The notes under the pieces were generated by a model. It saw only the letters and a program-made list of their open reading frames with translations. It was not told the origin of the DNA and ran no database searches. Position numbers and translations under genes: made by a program. From Gammaproteobacteria bacterium (GTDB taxonomy: Bacteria > Pseudomonadota > Gammaproteobacteria > Steroidobacterales > PWYM01), in assembly GCA_003567855.1 (NCBI GenBank), contig PWYM01000212.1, forward strand, positions 1 to 59,630: a DNA stretch of 59,630 nucleotides, in the 5' to 3' direction. Shown here in pieces: positions 45,606-55,005 of this stretch. The stretch's first letter is position 1; the number at the start of each line of letters is the position of its first letter.

Positions 45606-47402
45606 ATGGCACGAACGATCGCGGCGCGTTCGGCGCTTTTTGCGTGTCTCGCCGGCCTGTTCGCGTGGGCTTGCGCCGCAGCCGGCGAGCGCGACGCAGC
45701 GCGCGAGCGCGTCGACACCATCGCCGCCGAGTGGCTCGAGCGCAGCGTGGCACGCGACCCGATCGGGGCCTCGCTGCGCGGGCTCGGGGGTGCGTCGCGG
45801 TGGCCCGATCCGCGCCCGGCGACGGTGCGGGCGAGCATGCGCGAAGACCGTTCGATGCTGCGGGCGCTCGGGCGTGTCGACGCCGCGCTGCTGGACCCCG
45901 AGCGGCGGCGCACCGTCGCGCTGCTCGTGCGCGAACTCGAACAGCGCGCGGACTGGTACGGGCACGAGCGCCACCTGCTGCCGGCGCTGCACGGGCACGG
46001 CGTGCACGCACCGCAGGCGGTCGCGTCGGAGCTGCGCTTCACGCGCGCCGACGACTACAACGCGTGGCTGGCGCGGCTCGAGGCGCTGCCCGACTGGCTC
46101 GCCGCGACGCGCGAGCAGCTGCGCAGGGGCGTGCGCCGGGGTGTGCTGCTGCCGCGACCGCTCGCCCGCCAGCTCCCGGCGGCCGTGCGCGCGCAGCTCG
46201 TCGACGACCCTCGCGACAGCCCGCTGTACACGCCGTTCGCGTCGCTGCCCGCCGCACTACCCGAGAGCGAACGCGAACGGCTGAGCGCGACCGCCGCGGC
46301 GCTGATCGAGCGCGAGATCGTGCCCGCCTACCGTGACTTCCACGCCTTCCTGGTCGAAACGTACCTGCCGGAAATACCCGCCGGCGTCGGCTTGGGCGGT
46401 GACGATGGCGACGGCGACGCGCGCTACGCGGCGCTGCTCGCGCATCACACCGGCAGCGACCTCGACGCCGATGCGCTGCTCGAGCGCGCGCACGCGGAGC
46501 TCGAACGCGAGACCGACGCGCTCGCCGAACTGCTCGCCGACGAGTTCGGCGTCGACGACGACGCGCTGTCGTGGCTGCAGCACCAGCGCGCCCCGGGCCG
46601 CGCGCCGGTGGTCCCGGCCGCCGCGCTGACCGACGCATGGCGGGCGGCCACGCGCCGCCTCGACGTGCTGCTGCCCGCCGAGTTCATGCCGCTGCCGCGA
46701 CTGCCGTACGGCGTCACACCGGCGGTCGACGGCCCGCCCGTGCGCTACCTGCCGCCGACGTTCGGCGGCCGCGATGCCGGACTGCTGCTGGTGCGCGCCG
46801 ATGCGGCGCGGCCTGCCCACGAGATTGCCGCAGGCGCCGCCGCACACGGCATGCCTGGCCTGCACCTGCGCCACGCCCGGGTCCTCGAGCTCGAGTCACT
46901 GCCACGGTTTCGCCGCGCCCTCGCCGTCACCGCGTTCGACGACGGCTGGGCGGCGTACGCAGTCACACTCGCCGCGCGCCTCGGCGCTTTCACCGACCCG
47001 CATGCGGCGGCCGGCGCCCACGAGGCGGCGCTGCTGCGCGCCGCGGCGGCGGTCGCCGACATCGGGCTGCACGCCCGCGGCTGGCGCCGGGAGCAGGCGG
47101 TGGAGTTCCTGCTCGCGCACAGCGCGCGCGGCGAAGCCGAGCTCATCGCGACCGTGGACCGCCTCATTGAATGGCCGGGCCGGGCCGTCGGCTATATCAT
47201 CGGGCTCGAGACCCTCCGGGGGCTGCGTGAGCAGGCCGAGGCGCGGCTCGGCACCGCGTTCGACCCGGCAGGTTTCCACGACGCGCTGCTCGGCGCCGGT
47301 CCGCTGCCGCCGCCGCTGCTCGAGGCGCGCATGGACACCTGGCTGCGCGAACGCGCCGCGGCCCCGCTGAGCGACCCGTCATCGAGGACAAACCCGCAAT
47401 GA
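45606..47402 (+). CDS. DUF885-family protein with altered metal-binding motifs
   Basis: A 598-residue exported protein: signal peptide [20 protein letters not shown] then AWACAAAG (a lipobox-like WAC is possible). The rest matches the all-helical DUF885 fold, related to metallo-carboxypeptidases. The family's HExxPGHH motif is HGMPGLHL here (His414), so the catalytic Glu is Gly. The downstream EGWALYAE-type motif reads DDGWAAYAV, losing another metal-ligand Glu. The protein may therefore be inactive or use other ligands. ATG 45606 follows GGAAGAG. It overlaps ispG by four bases (ATGA). Confidence 0.83.
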   Translation: MARTIAARSALFACLAGLFAWACAAAGERDAARERVDTIAAEWLERSVARDPIGASLRGLGGASRWPDPRPATVRASMREDRSMLRALGRVDAALLDPERRRTVALLVRELEQRADWYGHERHLLPALHGHGVHAPQAVASELRFTRADDYNAWLARLEALPDWLAATREQLRRGVRRGVLLPRPLARQLPAAVRAQLVDDPRDSPLYTPFASLPAALPESERERLSATAAALIEREIVPAYRDFHAFLVETYLPEIPAGVGLGGDDGDGDARYAALLAHHTGSDLDADALLERAHAELERETDALAELLADEFGVDDDALSWLQHQRAPGRAPVVPAAALTDAWRAATRRLDVLLPAEFMPLPRLPYGVTPAVDGPPVRYLPPTFGGRDAGLLLVRADAARPAHEIAAGAAAHGMPGLHLRHARVLELESLPRFRRALAVTAFDDGWAAYAVTLAARLGAFTDPHAAAGAHEAALLRAAAAVADIGLHARGWRREQAVEFLLAHSARGEAELIATVDRLIEWPGRAVGYIIGLETLRGLREQAEARLGTAFDPAGFHDALLGAGPLPPPLLEARMDTWLRERAAAPLSDPSSRTNPQ

Positions 47403-48622
47403 GCGTGCAGCGCAGGCAATCCATCGCCGTCGACGTCGGCGGCGTGCGTATCGGCGGCGACGCGCCGATCCGCGTCCAGTCGATGACCAACACCGACACC
47501 GCCGACATCGACGCGACGGTGATGCAGGTCCGCGACCTCGCCCTCGCCGGTTCCGAACTCGTACGCATTACGGTCAACACCGAGGAGGCCGCGGCCGCGG
47601 TGGGGCACATCCGCGAACGCCTCGACCGGCTCGGGGTCACGGTGCCGCTCGTCGGCGACTTTCATTTCAACGGCCACCGGCTGCTGACGCGCCACCCGGC
47701 GTGTGCCGAGGCGCTCGCCAAGTACCGCATCAACCCCGGCAATGTCGGGCGCGGCTCGCGGCGCGACCCGCAGTTCGCGGCGATGATCGAGGTCGCGTGC
47801 GAGCATGCGAAGCCGGTGCGCATCGGCGTCAACTGGGGCAGCCTGGACCAGGCGCTGCTCACCGACCTGATGGACCGCAACGCCGCGTCCGCGCAGCCGC
47901 GCGATACCCGGGAGGTCATGCACGAGGCGGTGATCGCGTCGGCGCTGCAATCGGCGGCGCGCGCGCGTGAGCTCGGGCTGCCCGCCGAGCGCATCGTGAT
48001 CTCGTGCAAGATGAGCGGCGTGCAGGACCTGATCGCGGTCTACACCGCGCTTGCCGCGCAGTGTGACTACCCGCTGCACCTGGGCCTGACCGAGGCCGGC
48101 ATGGGCTCCAAGGGGATCGTCGCGTCGACCGCCGGCATGGCGGTACTGCTGCAGCAGGGCATCGGCGACACCATTCGCGTGTCGCTGACGCCCGAGCCCG
48201 GCGGAGACCGCACGCGTGAGGTCATCGTCGCGCAGGAAATGCTGCAGACGATGGGACTGCGCGCGTTCACGCCGATGGTCATCGCGTGCCCGGGGTGCGG
48301 GCGCACGACCAGCACCTACTTCCAGGAACTCGCGCAGGACATCCAGTCGCACATCCGCGCGCGCATGCCCGAGTGGCGGCGCCAGTACAGCGGTGTCGAG
48401 GAGATGACCGTCGCGGTCATGGGCTGCGTGGTCAACGGGCCGGGTGAAAGCAAGCACGCCGACATCGGCATCAGCCTGCCCGGCACCGGTGAACGCCCGG
48501 TCGCGCCGGTCTACGTCGATGGTGAGCGCGCGGTCACGCTCAAGGGTGACGACATCGCCGGCGAGTTCCAGCAGATGGTCGAGGACTACGTCGCGAGCCG
48601 CTACGCGCCGCGTACCGCCTGA
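47399..48622 (+). CDS. ispG: 4-hydroxy-3-methylbut-2-enyl diphosphate synthase (flavodoxin)
   Basis: A 4Fe-4S enzyme of the MEP isoprenoid pathway, converting MEcPP to HMBPP. Its 407 residues contain the early [19 protein letters not shown], the [11 protein letters not shown] segment, and the cluster cysteines in CPGCGRTTS and [11 protein letters not shown]. It starts inside the stop codon of the DUF885 gene. Its last 22 bases overlap the end of the convergent Lrp gene. Confidence 0.97.
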   Translation: MSVQRRQSIAVDVGGVRIGGDAPIRVQSMTNTDTADIDATVMQVRDLALAGSELVRITVNTEEAAAAVGHIRERLDRLGVTVPLVGDFHFNGHRLLTRHPACAEALAKYRINPGNVGRGSRRDPQFAAMIEVACEHAKPVRIGVNWGSLDQALLTDLMDRNAASAQPRDTREVMHEAVIASALQSAARARELGLPAERIVISCKMSGVQDLIAVYTALAAQCDYPLHLGLTEAGMGSKGIVASTAGMAVLLQQGIGDTIRVSLTPEPGGDRTREVIVAQEMLQTMGLRAFTPMVIACPGCGRTTSTYFQELAQDIQSHIRARMPEWRRQYSGVEEMTVAVMGCVVNGPGESKHADIGISLPGTGERPVAPVYVDGERAVTLKGDDIAGEFQQMVEDYVASRYAPRTA

Positions 48623-49101
48623 GGCCCTGCGTCGACCGGCAGCGCCACCGTGTGCTTTTTCTTCTTCAGCACGAAGCTGGTGTTGGCGGTGCGCACGCCC
48701 TTCAGCGCAAGCAGCTGCCCCGACAGGAAGCGCTCGTAGTCTTCCATGCTGGTCGCGACCACCTTCAGCAGGTAGTCGTCCTGGCCGCTCATCGCGTAGC
48801 ACTCCATCACCGCCTCGCACGCTTCGACGAGCTCGTCGAAGCGGTTCACGGTGTCGGGGTGATGGTCTTCCAGCGACACGTGCACGAAGGCGGTGACGTG
48901 CAGGCCCAGGCGCTTTTCGTCGAGCAGCGCCGCATAGCGCTGGATGAAGCCGTCGCGCTCGAGCCTCCGCACCCGGCGCCAGCACGGCGACACCGACAGT
49001 CCGACCCGCTCGGCGAGCTGCGTACTCGCGATGCGCGCCTCGCGCTGCAGCTCGCGCAGGATTCGCCTGTCCTGGCGGTCCAGATCCTCGAATTTTCTCA
49101 T
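48601..49101 (-). CDS. Lrp/AsnC-family transcriptional regulator
   Basis: A 166-residue regulator with an N-terminal winged helix (about 8-60, [20 protein letters not shown] and [14 protein letters not shown]) and a C-terminal RAM domain (about 70-150) that binds amino acids and drives octamer assembly. It diverges from phenylalanine hydroxylase across 115 AT-rich bp, so it most likely senses an aromatic or branched amino acid and controls phhA and itself. A basic KKKKHT tail is slightly longer than usual. Confidence 0.93.
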   Translation of the reverse strand: MRKFEDLDRQDRRILRELQREARIASTQLAERVGLSVSPCWRRVRRLERDGFIQRYAALLDEKRLGLHVTAFVHVSLEDHHPDTVNRFDELVEACEAVMECYAMSGQDDYLLKVVATSMEDYERFLSGQLLALKGVRTANTSFVLKKKKHTVALPVDAGPQAVRGA

Positions 49102-49110
49102 TTAAGACCT

Positions 49111-49158
49111 TTTGCGCAAATATTTTGCTAATTATCGTACTGCAGGTGGCTAATTGGC
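49111..49158. promoter_or_regulatory. Candidate Lrp-type operators between lrp and phhA
   Basis: The AT-rich gap contains a perfect palindrome TTTGCGCAAA (49111-49120), TTGCTAATTATCG (49125-49137) and GCTAATTGGC (49149-49158), a near-palindrome sharing the GCTAATT core. The GCTAATT cores are 22 bases apart, about two helical turns, as expected for a multimeric regulator binding one face. No other gap in the window looks like this. Confidence 0.55.
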
Positions 49159-49187
49159 AAATTTCCGACGTGCCCGTGCAATTAAGC

Positions 49188-49193
49188 TATAGG
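49188..49193 (+). promoter_or_regulatory. Possible -10 element for phhA
   Basis: TATAGG lies 29 bases before the ATG at 49217, downstream of the proposed operators. There is no -35 close to consensus, which suits an activator-dependent promoter. Confidence 0.4.
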
Positions 49194-49216
49194 GGTACAC
49201 ACGGACGGAGGTGACC

Positions 49217-50029
49217 ATGGGCAAGGGGCACGTCTACGAGGCCAAGCAGCCCGACGCCAACGGCCATATTCATTACACGGCCGACGAACATGCCGTCTGG
49301 CATGACCTGATCGTCCACCAGCGACGCCTGATCCACGGGCGCGCATGCCAGGACTTCATCGACGGGCTCGACCGGCTTGCGCTGCCCGACGACTGCGTGC
49401 CGCAGTGCGCCGACGTCTCGCAGCGGCTGCAGCAGCTGACCGGCTGGGGCGTGGAGCCCGTGCCGGCGCTGATCGAGCTCGACTGGTTCTTCGACCTGCT
49501 CGCGCACCGGCGCTTCCCGGCTGCATCGTTCATCCGCATCCGCGAGGAACTGGAATACCTCCAGGAACCCGACATCTTCCACGAGATCTTCGGCCATACG
49601 CCGATGCTCACCGACCCGCGCTTCGCGGCTTTCTCGGAGGCCTACGGCAAGGCCGGTCTCGCCGCCGACGACGACACCCGCCAGTACTTGATCCGCCTGT
49701 ACTGGTTCACGGTGGAGTTCGGCCTGATGCGCACGCCTGCCGGCATCCGCGCCTACGGCGCCGGCATCCTGTCGTCGCGCGGCGAGACGCCGTGGGCGGT
49801 GGAAAGCCCCGAGCCGCGGCGCGTGCCTTTCGACACGCTCGAGGCGCTGCGCACGCCCTACCGCATCGACATCATGCAGCCGCTGTACTTCGTCATTGAC
49901 GGGCTCGACACGCTGTATGAGCTCGCGCGTACCGACCTGCGTCCGCTGATAGACCGCGCGCGCGAACTCGGCGACCACCCGCCGGCCTTCCCGACAGACG
50001 ACCAGGCCCCGCTCTCCGCGTACGGCTGA
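49217..50029 (+). CDS. phhA: Phenylalanine 4-monooxygenase
   Basis: A pterin- and iron-dependent hydroxylase converting phenylalanine to tyrosine. ATG 49217 (after GGAGGTGA) gives 270 residues. Iron ligands are visible: the two His in FHEIFGHTP and the Glu in YWFTVEFGL. It is the monomeric bacterial catalytic domain without regulatory ACT region. The usual partner PhhB (pterin carbinolamine dehydratase) is not adjacent. It is likely controlled by the divergent Lrp-type regulator. Confidence 0.96.
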   Translation: MGKGHVYEAKQPDANGHIHYTADEHAVWHDLIVHQRRLIHGRACQDFIDGLDRLALPDDCVPQCADVSQRLQQLTGWGVEPVPALIELDWFFDLLAHRRFPAASFIRIREELEYLQEPDIFHEIFGHTPMLTDPRFAAFSEAYGKAGLAADDDTRQYLIRLYWFTVEFGLMRTPAGIRAYGAGILSSRGETPWAVESPEPRRVPFDTLEALRTPYRIDIMQPLYFVIDGLDTLYELARTDLRPLIDRARELGDHPPAFPTDDQAPLSAYG

Positions 50030-50034
50030 GCGGC

Positions 50035-50664
50035 TCAGGTCTCGCGGCTGTCGAGCCAGCGCGCGACCGGCGCCGGCCGGTGGGCGCGCAGCAGCGCCGG
50101 TATATCGTCCACCGAGTCGGCGGTCACGAGCAGCCCCCGGTGCAGCGGCTTCAGAAACCCCTCGGCGACCGCGTGATCGAGCTGCGCGATCAGCGGGTCG
50201 AAGAAGCCCGACACGTTCAGCAGCACGCAGGGCTTGGCGTGGATGCCGAGCTGCGCCCAGGTGACCGCCTCGAAGACCTCCTCGAGCGTGCCGAAGCCCC
50301 CGGGCAGCGCAAGGAACGCGTTCGACATCGCCGCCATCACCGCCTTGCGCTCGTGCATGGAGCTGACTTCGCGCAGCTCGGTGAGCCCGTGGTGGGCGAC
50401 CTCGCGGCGCATCAGGCCGGTGGGGATGACGCCGGTGACTTCACCGCCGGCCTCGCGCACCGCATCGGCGATGGCGCCCATGAGCCCGACGCGGCCGCCG
50501 CCGTAGACGAGCCCCCAGCCCTCGCGCGCGATCACACGGCCGAGCCGCTCGGCCTGCTCGCGGTAACGCGGCGACGCGCCGGCGCGCGAACCGCAGAACA
50601 CGCACACCCGCCGGATCACGCCGGCGTCGTGCGGCACGTCGCCGCGCTCAGCGCCCGCCGTCAT
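50035..50664 (-). CDS. LOG-family protein (cytokinin riboside 5'-monophosphate phosphoribohydrolase type)
   Basis: A 209-residue Rossmann-type protein with the family motif PGGFGTLEE and the nucleotide region VYGGGRVGLMGAIADAV. Family members cut the N-glycosidic bond of nucleoside monophosphates (AMP or modified AMP). ATG 50664 is within the last 17 bases of the upstream ATP-grasp gene, so it is probably translated as the last member of that cassette; whether it acts with it is unknown. Confidence 0.9.
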   Translation of the reverse strand: MTAGAERGDVPHDAGVIRRVCVFCGSRAGASPRYREQAERLGRVIAREGWGLVYGGGRVGLMGAIADAVREAGGEVTGVIPTGLMRREVAHHGLTELREVSSMHERKAVMAAMSNAFLALPGGFGTLEEVFEAVTWAQLGIHAKPCVLLNVSGFFDPLIAQLDHAVAEGFLKPLHRGLLVTADSVDDIPALLRAHRPAPVARWLDSRET

Positions 50665-51610
50665 GCGCAAATGCTTCCATCGACCACTGCACGCGCCGTT
50701 CGGCATCGGCGTCGGCGGGTGCGGCGGCCTCGACGTGCTCGAGCCGCAGCGCGAGTCCCCGGCCGTTGGCGATCTGGATGTTGAGTCCCGGCCGCGCATT
50801 AAGCTCGAGGATCAGCGGACCGAGCTCACGGTCGAGCACCATGTCCACCCCCAGGTAGCCGAGCCCGGTGAGCTCGGCGCAGCGCGCCGCCGAACGCATC
50901 AGGAAGTCCCATTCGGGGATCGCGACGCCGGCGATGGCACGACCTGTGTCGGGGTGCTGGTCGACGACCTCGGTGCCGAGCACACCGCGCAGCGTATGGC
51001 CGCTGGCGACATCGATGCCGGCGCCTATCGCGCCCTGGTGCAGGTTGGCCCGTCCCCCGGACTGGCGGGTGGGCAGCCGCAGCATCGCCATCACCGGAAA
51101 CCCGCGGTAGACGATCACGCGCACGTCGGGCACGCCCTGGAAGCACACGTCGTCGAACACCGGATCGAAATGCACGCAGTACTCGATCATCGCGCGGTCG
51201 GGGTGCCCGCCAAGGCTGAACTGGCCATTGAGCATGTTCGACACATGGTGCTGGAGGGTCTCGAGGCTGACCAGCGCGCCGCTCGCCTGCCGGAACTGCG
51301 TACGCCGCCCGTACATGCGCCCCTGCACGACCACGATGCCGTCGCCGCCGCTGCCGCACGCCGGCTTGATCACGAAGGCCTCGTGCGGTTCGAGCATCTC
51401 GCCGAGGCGCTTGATCTCGCGCTCGGTCGCGATCTCGCCGTAGAGCTCCGGGACCGGCATCCCCGCCTCCAGCGCCAGCCGCTTGGTGCGCAGCTTGTCG
51501 TCCACGAGCGGGTAATGCCGGCGGTCGTTGGAAGGCAGGATGTAGGTGCCGTTGCGCGCGTTGAGCCCGAGCACCCCGCGCCGGCGCAGCTCGCGGTAAA
51601 GGCCGATCAT
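50648..51610 (-). CDS. ATP-grasp alpha-L-glutamate ligase-like protein
   Basis: A 320-residue amide-forming ATP-grasp enzyme of the RimK-like clan. The central loop KPACGSGGDGIVVV and the metal-binding LILELNARPGLNIQ are intact, so catalysis is expected; the acceptor is unknown. The opening IGLYRELRRRGVLGLNARNG is typical for homologues joined to transglutaminase-7TM proteins. Its ATG overlaps the stop codon of that gene by four bases. The protein is cytoplasmic, whereas its partners are membrane or periplasmic. Confidence 0.92.
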   Translation of the reverse strand: MIGLYRELRRRGVLGLNARNGTYILPSNDRRHYPLVDDKLRTKRLALEAGMPVPELYGEIATEREIKRLGEMLEPHEAFVIKPACGSGGDGIVVVQGRMYGRRTQFRQASGALVSLETLQHHVSNMLNGQFSLGGHPDRAMIEYCVHFDPVFDDVCFQGVPDVRVIVYRGFPVMAMLRLPTRQSGGRANLHQGAIGAGIDVASGHTLRGVLGTEVVDQHPDTGRAIAGVAIPEWDFLMRSAARCAELTGLGYLGVDMVLDRELGPLILELNARPGLNIQIANGRGLALRLEHVEAAAPADADAERRVQWSMEAFAHDGGR

Positions 51611-53133
51611 GACCCGTCGCGCACCAGCGCCCGGAAGCGGCGCAGCTCGAGCAGACGGTAACCGGTGTAGCGGCCGAGCAGCAGCGTAACCGCCAGCACC
51701 AGGAACATGAGCTCTGGGAACACGAAGCTCAGGTGCTGTATGTAGGCCACCCCCATGACGAGGTAGGCGACCGCGGCGACGAGCAGGCTGCCCAGCCCCT
51801 GCTGTATCGCCTCGGCGGCGCCCCGCTCCTCCCAGACGATCGACATGCGCTCGATCGTCATCGCGATGATCACCATCGGGAACAGCGCGATGGACAGCCC
51901 GACGTCTATCGCGAGCCGGTTGCTGACGATACTGACCGCGAGCATCAGCAGCACCACGACGATCAGCACCGCGGCGAGCCGTGGCACGAGCAGCAGCTTC
52001 AGGTGTTCGAGGTAGAAACGCACCAGCAGCCCCAGGCTGACGATGAGCGAGAACAGCACCAGCCCCGATACGAGCTGCGTCTCCTTGAAGGCGAGCGCGA
52101 TCAGCACCGGCATGAAGGTGCCGAAGGTCTTGAAGCCGACCACGTTGCGCAGGAACGCGATCACCAGCGCACCGATCGGGATCAGCAGCAGCAGGCTGTA
52201 CAGCGCCTGTGTCTGTATCGGCAGCGACAGCGGCGAGAACTCCACGAGCCGCGAACCGCGCTGCTCGGCGCGCAGTTCGGCGACCTGCAGCGCATCGACG
52301 GTATTGCGGCGCACCGAGATGGTCACGCCGGCGTCGCGCCCACCCTCGAGCTGCAGCATCGGGCGCGTGCCGCGCCACCACGTCAGGAAATTCTCCGGCA
52401 GGCCGCGTTCGCCGGTCATCGGGTTGAAGTGCAGCCACTCGTTGCCGTCGTAGACCTCCAGGTAGGCGAGCATCTCGGCGTCACGCTGCTGTTCCTGCAG
52501 GAGCACGCCGCGGATCACGCGCGTCGGGATGCGCGCGCCGGCGAGCAGCTGACTTGCCGTCTGCGCCATGTCGAGCGGCGTGGCGATGCCCTCCCTGAAC
52601 AGCGCGACGTTCTGGTCCGGCGAGGCCTCGTTGAGCCGGCGCATCAGGTTCGCCGCGAACGACCCGGTGTCGGCCGACTGCTCACGCACCTGGTCAATGA
52701 GCATGCGCATCGCGGTGGCGTAGGGCTCCTCGAGGATGGGTGCCGTGGGAAACTCCGGCGTCGTGTCCTCGCCGCGGGCACCGCTGTCGCGGATGACCTG
52801 CGCCCGGTAATAGAGCGTCTGGCGCCCGGGGGCCTCGCGGACCGACCACTCGGCCTCGCGCCCGCCAGGCGCGAGCTGCGTGGTGAAGCCGAAACCGCGC
52901 GAGATGAAATTCTCGCTGACGATACGGAACCCCGGGGTCAATGACGGTACGAACAGGTTGACCTTGACCGCGCCACGCCCGGCTTCGAAGCTCACCGCCG
53001 CCTCGACCGTCCAGGTGTCGGTGGTCGAGTCGGGTTGCAGCGGGAAGCCCAGTGCCCAGACCTTGTACGCAAACACGCCCACCGACAACAGGGTCAGCAC
53101 GACGACGAGGCCGATGAGGTGGCGGTTGCGCAT
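51607..53133 (-). CDS. Inactive transglutaminase-like domain fused to seven membrane helices
   Basis: A 508-residue inner-membrane protein. An N-terminal anchor (about 5-28) is followed by a periplasmic domain ending in a transglutaminase-like fold (about 170-280), then about seven helices (about 305-500). The transglutaminase triad looks lost: no Cys in PLDMAQTASQLL, LAYLEVY where a His would be expected, and Asn in NPMTG in place of Asp. It therefore probably binds rather than processes peptides. It sits between the retropepsin-like gene (21 bp upstream) and the ATP-grasp gene (4-bp overlap). Confidence 0.92.
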   Translation of the reverse strand: MRNRHLIGLVVVLTLLSVGVFAYKVWALGFPLQPDSTTDTWTVEAAVSFEAGRGAVKVNLFVPSLTPGFRIVSENFISRGFGFTTQLAPGGREAEWSVREAPGRQTLYYRAQVIRDSGARGEDTTPEFPTAPILEEPYATAMRMLIDQVREQSADTGSFAANLMRRLNEASPDQNVALFREGIATPLDMAQTASQLLAGARIPTRVIRGVLLQEQQRDAEMLAYLEVYDGNEWLHFNPMTGERGLPENFLTWWRGTRPMLQLEGGRDAGVTISVRRNTVDALQVAELRAEQRGSRLVEFSPLSLPIQTQALYSLLLLIPIGALVIAFLRNVVGFKTFGTFMPVLIALAFKETQLVSGLVLFSLIVSLGLLVRFYLEHLKLLLVPRLAAVLIVVVLLMLAVSIVSNRLAIDVGLSIALFPMVIIAMTIERMSIVWEERGAAEAIQQGLGSLLVAAVAYLVMGVAYIQHLSFVFPELMFLVLAVTLLLGRYTGYRLLELRRFRALVRDGS

Positions 53134-53154
53134 GGTGAAGAAGCCGGCGGCGGA

Positions 53155-53742
53155 TCAGCCGCAATCGGGGCGGGTGATGTCTCGCGCGTCGGGGTCGATG
53201 ACCGCGATACCCTCCAGCGCATTGCGCCCGAGCAGTACCGGGTAGTCGAACACCCCGCGGTCGGCGAGCGTGAACTCGATTTCACGCTCGATACTGCCGA
53301 GACACAGGCGCAGCTCCACCACCGGCCGGCGGTCGGGTTCGCGGCCGTGGCGGCGGATCAGCGCGTCACGCGTGACGGGGTACTCGAGCGTCAGCGGAGC
53401 CCCGTTGGAGGTATGGACCAGGTCGAAGCGCACGTACTCGACTCCGTCGCGTTCAAAACGTTCGGCGTCGCGCGCGTCCAGCGAGGACGTGTCGGCACCG
53501 GTATCGAGCTTGGCCGGCAGCAGTACCGCCTGCTCGGTGACCTTGACCGGTTCGATCCAGCCGTAGATGTCCTTGTCCGACATTGTCGTCGAATCATCCG
53601 CCGTCGCCGAAACTCCCGGCGCAACCAGCGTGATGATCAGCAGTAACCCGCGGAGCGCGCACGGTATGCGCCCCGCGTCGACAAGCAGCGACGACAACAG
53701 CCAGACACCTCCGAGCCGGCACCGCGACAGCGCGTGCGGCAC
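53155..53742 (-). CDS. Exported retropepsin-like aspartic protease (RimB/DUF785 type)
   Basis: A 195-residue protein with an N-terminal hydrophobic export segment (about 30-47, ending VSA) and a single retropepsin-like domain; the catalytic motif DTGAD is at residues 80-84 and a hydrophobic VLLGRNAL follows near the end. Such half-size aspartic proteases act as dimers. Members without a signal cleave poly-glutamate tails; the signal here places it in the periplasm. The start is GTG 53742, only approximate: the N-terminal 25 residues before the hydrophobic run are unusually long. Confidence 0.88.
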   Translation of the reverse strand: MPHALSRCRLGGVWLLSSLLVDAGRIPCALRGLLLIITLVAPGVSATADDSTTMSDKDIYGWIEPVKVTEQAVLLPAKLDTGADTSSLDARDAERFERDGVEYVRFDLVHTSNGAPLTLEYPVTRDALIRRHGREPDRRPVVELRLCLGSIEREIEFTLADRGVFDYPVLLGRNALEGIAVIDPDARDITRPDCG

Positions 53743-53758
53743 CCTGAACCCGCTGGAG

Positions 53759-53764
53759 AGTATA
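53759..53764 (-). promoter_or_regulatory. Candidate -10 for the retropepsin cassette
   Basis: TATACT on the minus strand lies 16 bases before the GTG at 53742, in the short gap after ubiH. A transcript would start near 53752. The -35 is weak, so read-through from ubiH is also possible. Confidence 0.45.
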
Positions 53765-53769
53765 GCCGC

Positions 53770-55005
53770 TCAGGCGCGGGCGAGTCGCGGCAGGTCGCCG
53801 TCGATGCCCAGCGCCCGGCGTATCAGCTTCGCCTTGACCGGCCGTGCGAGGTTCACGGCGCGCAGTCCGACGCCGCGCAGGCGCACCAGCGGCGGTGCGG
53901 TCAGCGCGAACATCGAGTGCAGTGCATGCAGCGCCGCAAGCGCCGAGACGTTTTCGCCCTTGCGCCACCGCTCGTAGTGGCGCAGCCCGCGGCGCTCGCC
54001 CGGATCGGCGCGGGGGCTCAGCGACTCGGCAAGGCACGCCGCGTCGAGCAACCCCAGGTTGAACCCCTGGCCGGCCAATGGATGCACGACATGCGCGGCG
54101 TCGCCGACGAGCACGCAGCGACGCGCGACGTAAGCCGGCGCGTGCAGCCGCCACAATGGAAACGCGAAGCGCTGCCCGACTCGGGTGACGGCGCCGAGCA
54201 CGTAGCCGGTGGCCTCGCCGAGGCGTGCGGCGAAGACCTCGTCATCGAGCGCGAGCATCGCGTCGGCATCGTCGTCGGGCAGTGACCAGACGAGCGAGCA
54301 GCGATGGCCGGTGACCGGCAGCAGCGCGACCGGACCGCCCGGCAGGAAACGCTGCCACGCGGTGGACTCATGGGCGCGCTCGGTCTCGAGGTGACAGACG
54401 ATCGCACGCTGACCGTAGGACGCATCGTGCGCCTCGAGCCCCGCGAGCGCGCGCACCGACGACCGTGCCCCGTCGGCACCGACGACGAGCCGGGCCGATA
54501 CCGCGCCGCCCTCGGCCGCCTCGAGACGCACGGCCTCGACCTGCGTGTCGAGGCCGGCCAGCGTGAAGCCTTGACGCACCTCGACGTGGGCGTGTTCGGC
54601 GAGTGCCGCGCGCAATGCCTGAGACATCGCCGCACCCGACACCATGTGCCCGAGGTCGGGCTCGTCCACGTCCTGCGCATCGAAGCACAGCACGCCCGAA
54701 GGCCCGGCGCCGTCCGCCACAGGCAGGCCGCCGTCCCAGACGCACATCCGCTGGTAGGGCCACGCCCCTTCGGTCGACAGCATCGCCCACGCGCCGGCGG
54801 CGGCGAGAATGCGCTGTCCCGCGCGCCCCAGCGCGAACACGCGACTGTCGAGCTGCAGGTCCGACGGTGCCGCGGGCGGCGCGGCGCTCGCGTCGAGTAC
54901 CGCGATGCGCCATTGCGTCGTGCGCGCAAGCAGCGCCGCCGTGGCCAGTCCGACCGGGCCGCCGCCGACGATTGCGACATCCACGCCGTCGGCGGATGCG
55001 CTCAT
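53770..55005 (-). CDS. ubiH: UbiH/UbiF/VisC/Coq6-family FAD hydroxylase
   Basis: A 411-residue FAD monooxygenase that hydroxylates the aromatic ring during ubiquinone synthesis. It opens with VDVAIVGGGPVGLATAALLA and carries GADGARSSVR and the FAD motif LVGDAAHVVHPLAGQGFNLG. The ATG at 55005 overlaps the pepP stop codon by four bases, matching the known pepP-ubiH order. Which ring position it modifies (UbiH or UbiI type) cannot be told; no second copy follows. Confidence 0.93.
   Translation of the reverse strand: MSASADGVDVAIVGGGPVGLATAALLARTTQWRIAVLDASAAPPAAPSDLQLDSRVFALGRAGQRILAAAGAWAMLSTEGAWPYQRMCVWDGGLPVADGAGPSGVLCFDAQDVDEPDLGHMVSGAAMSQALRAALAEHAHVEVRQGFTLAGLDTQVEAVRLEAAEGGAVSARLVVGADGARSSVRALAGLEAHDASYGQRAIVCHLETERAHESTAWQRFLPGGPVALLPVTGHRCSLVWSLPDDDADAMLALDDEVFAARLGEATGYVLGAVTRVGQRFAFPLWRLHAPAYVARRCVLVGDAAHVVHPLAGQGFNLGLLDAACLAESLSPRADPGERRGLRHYERWRKGENVSALAALHALHSMFALTAPPLVRLRGVGLRAVNLARPVKAKLIRRALGIDGDLPRLARA

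Noticed and set aside
50665-50799. Longer LOG reading frame
   Set aside because: It overlaps the conserved end of the ATP-grasp gene; homology starts after 50664.
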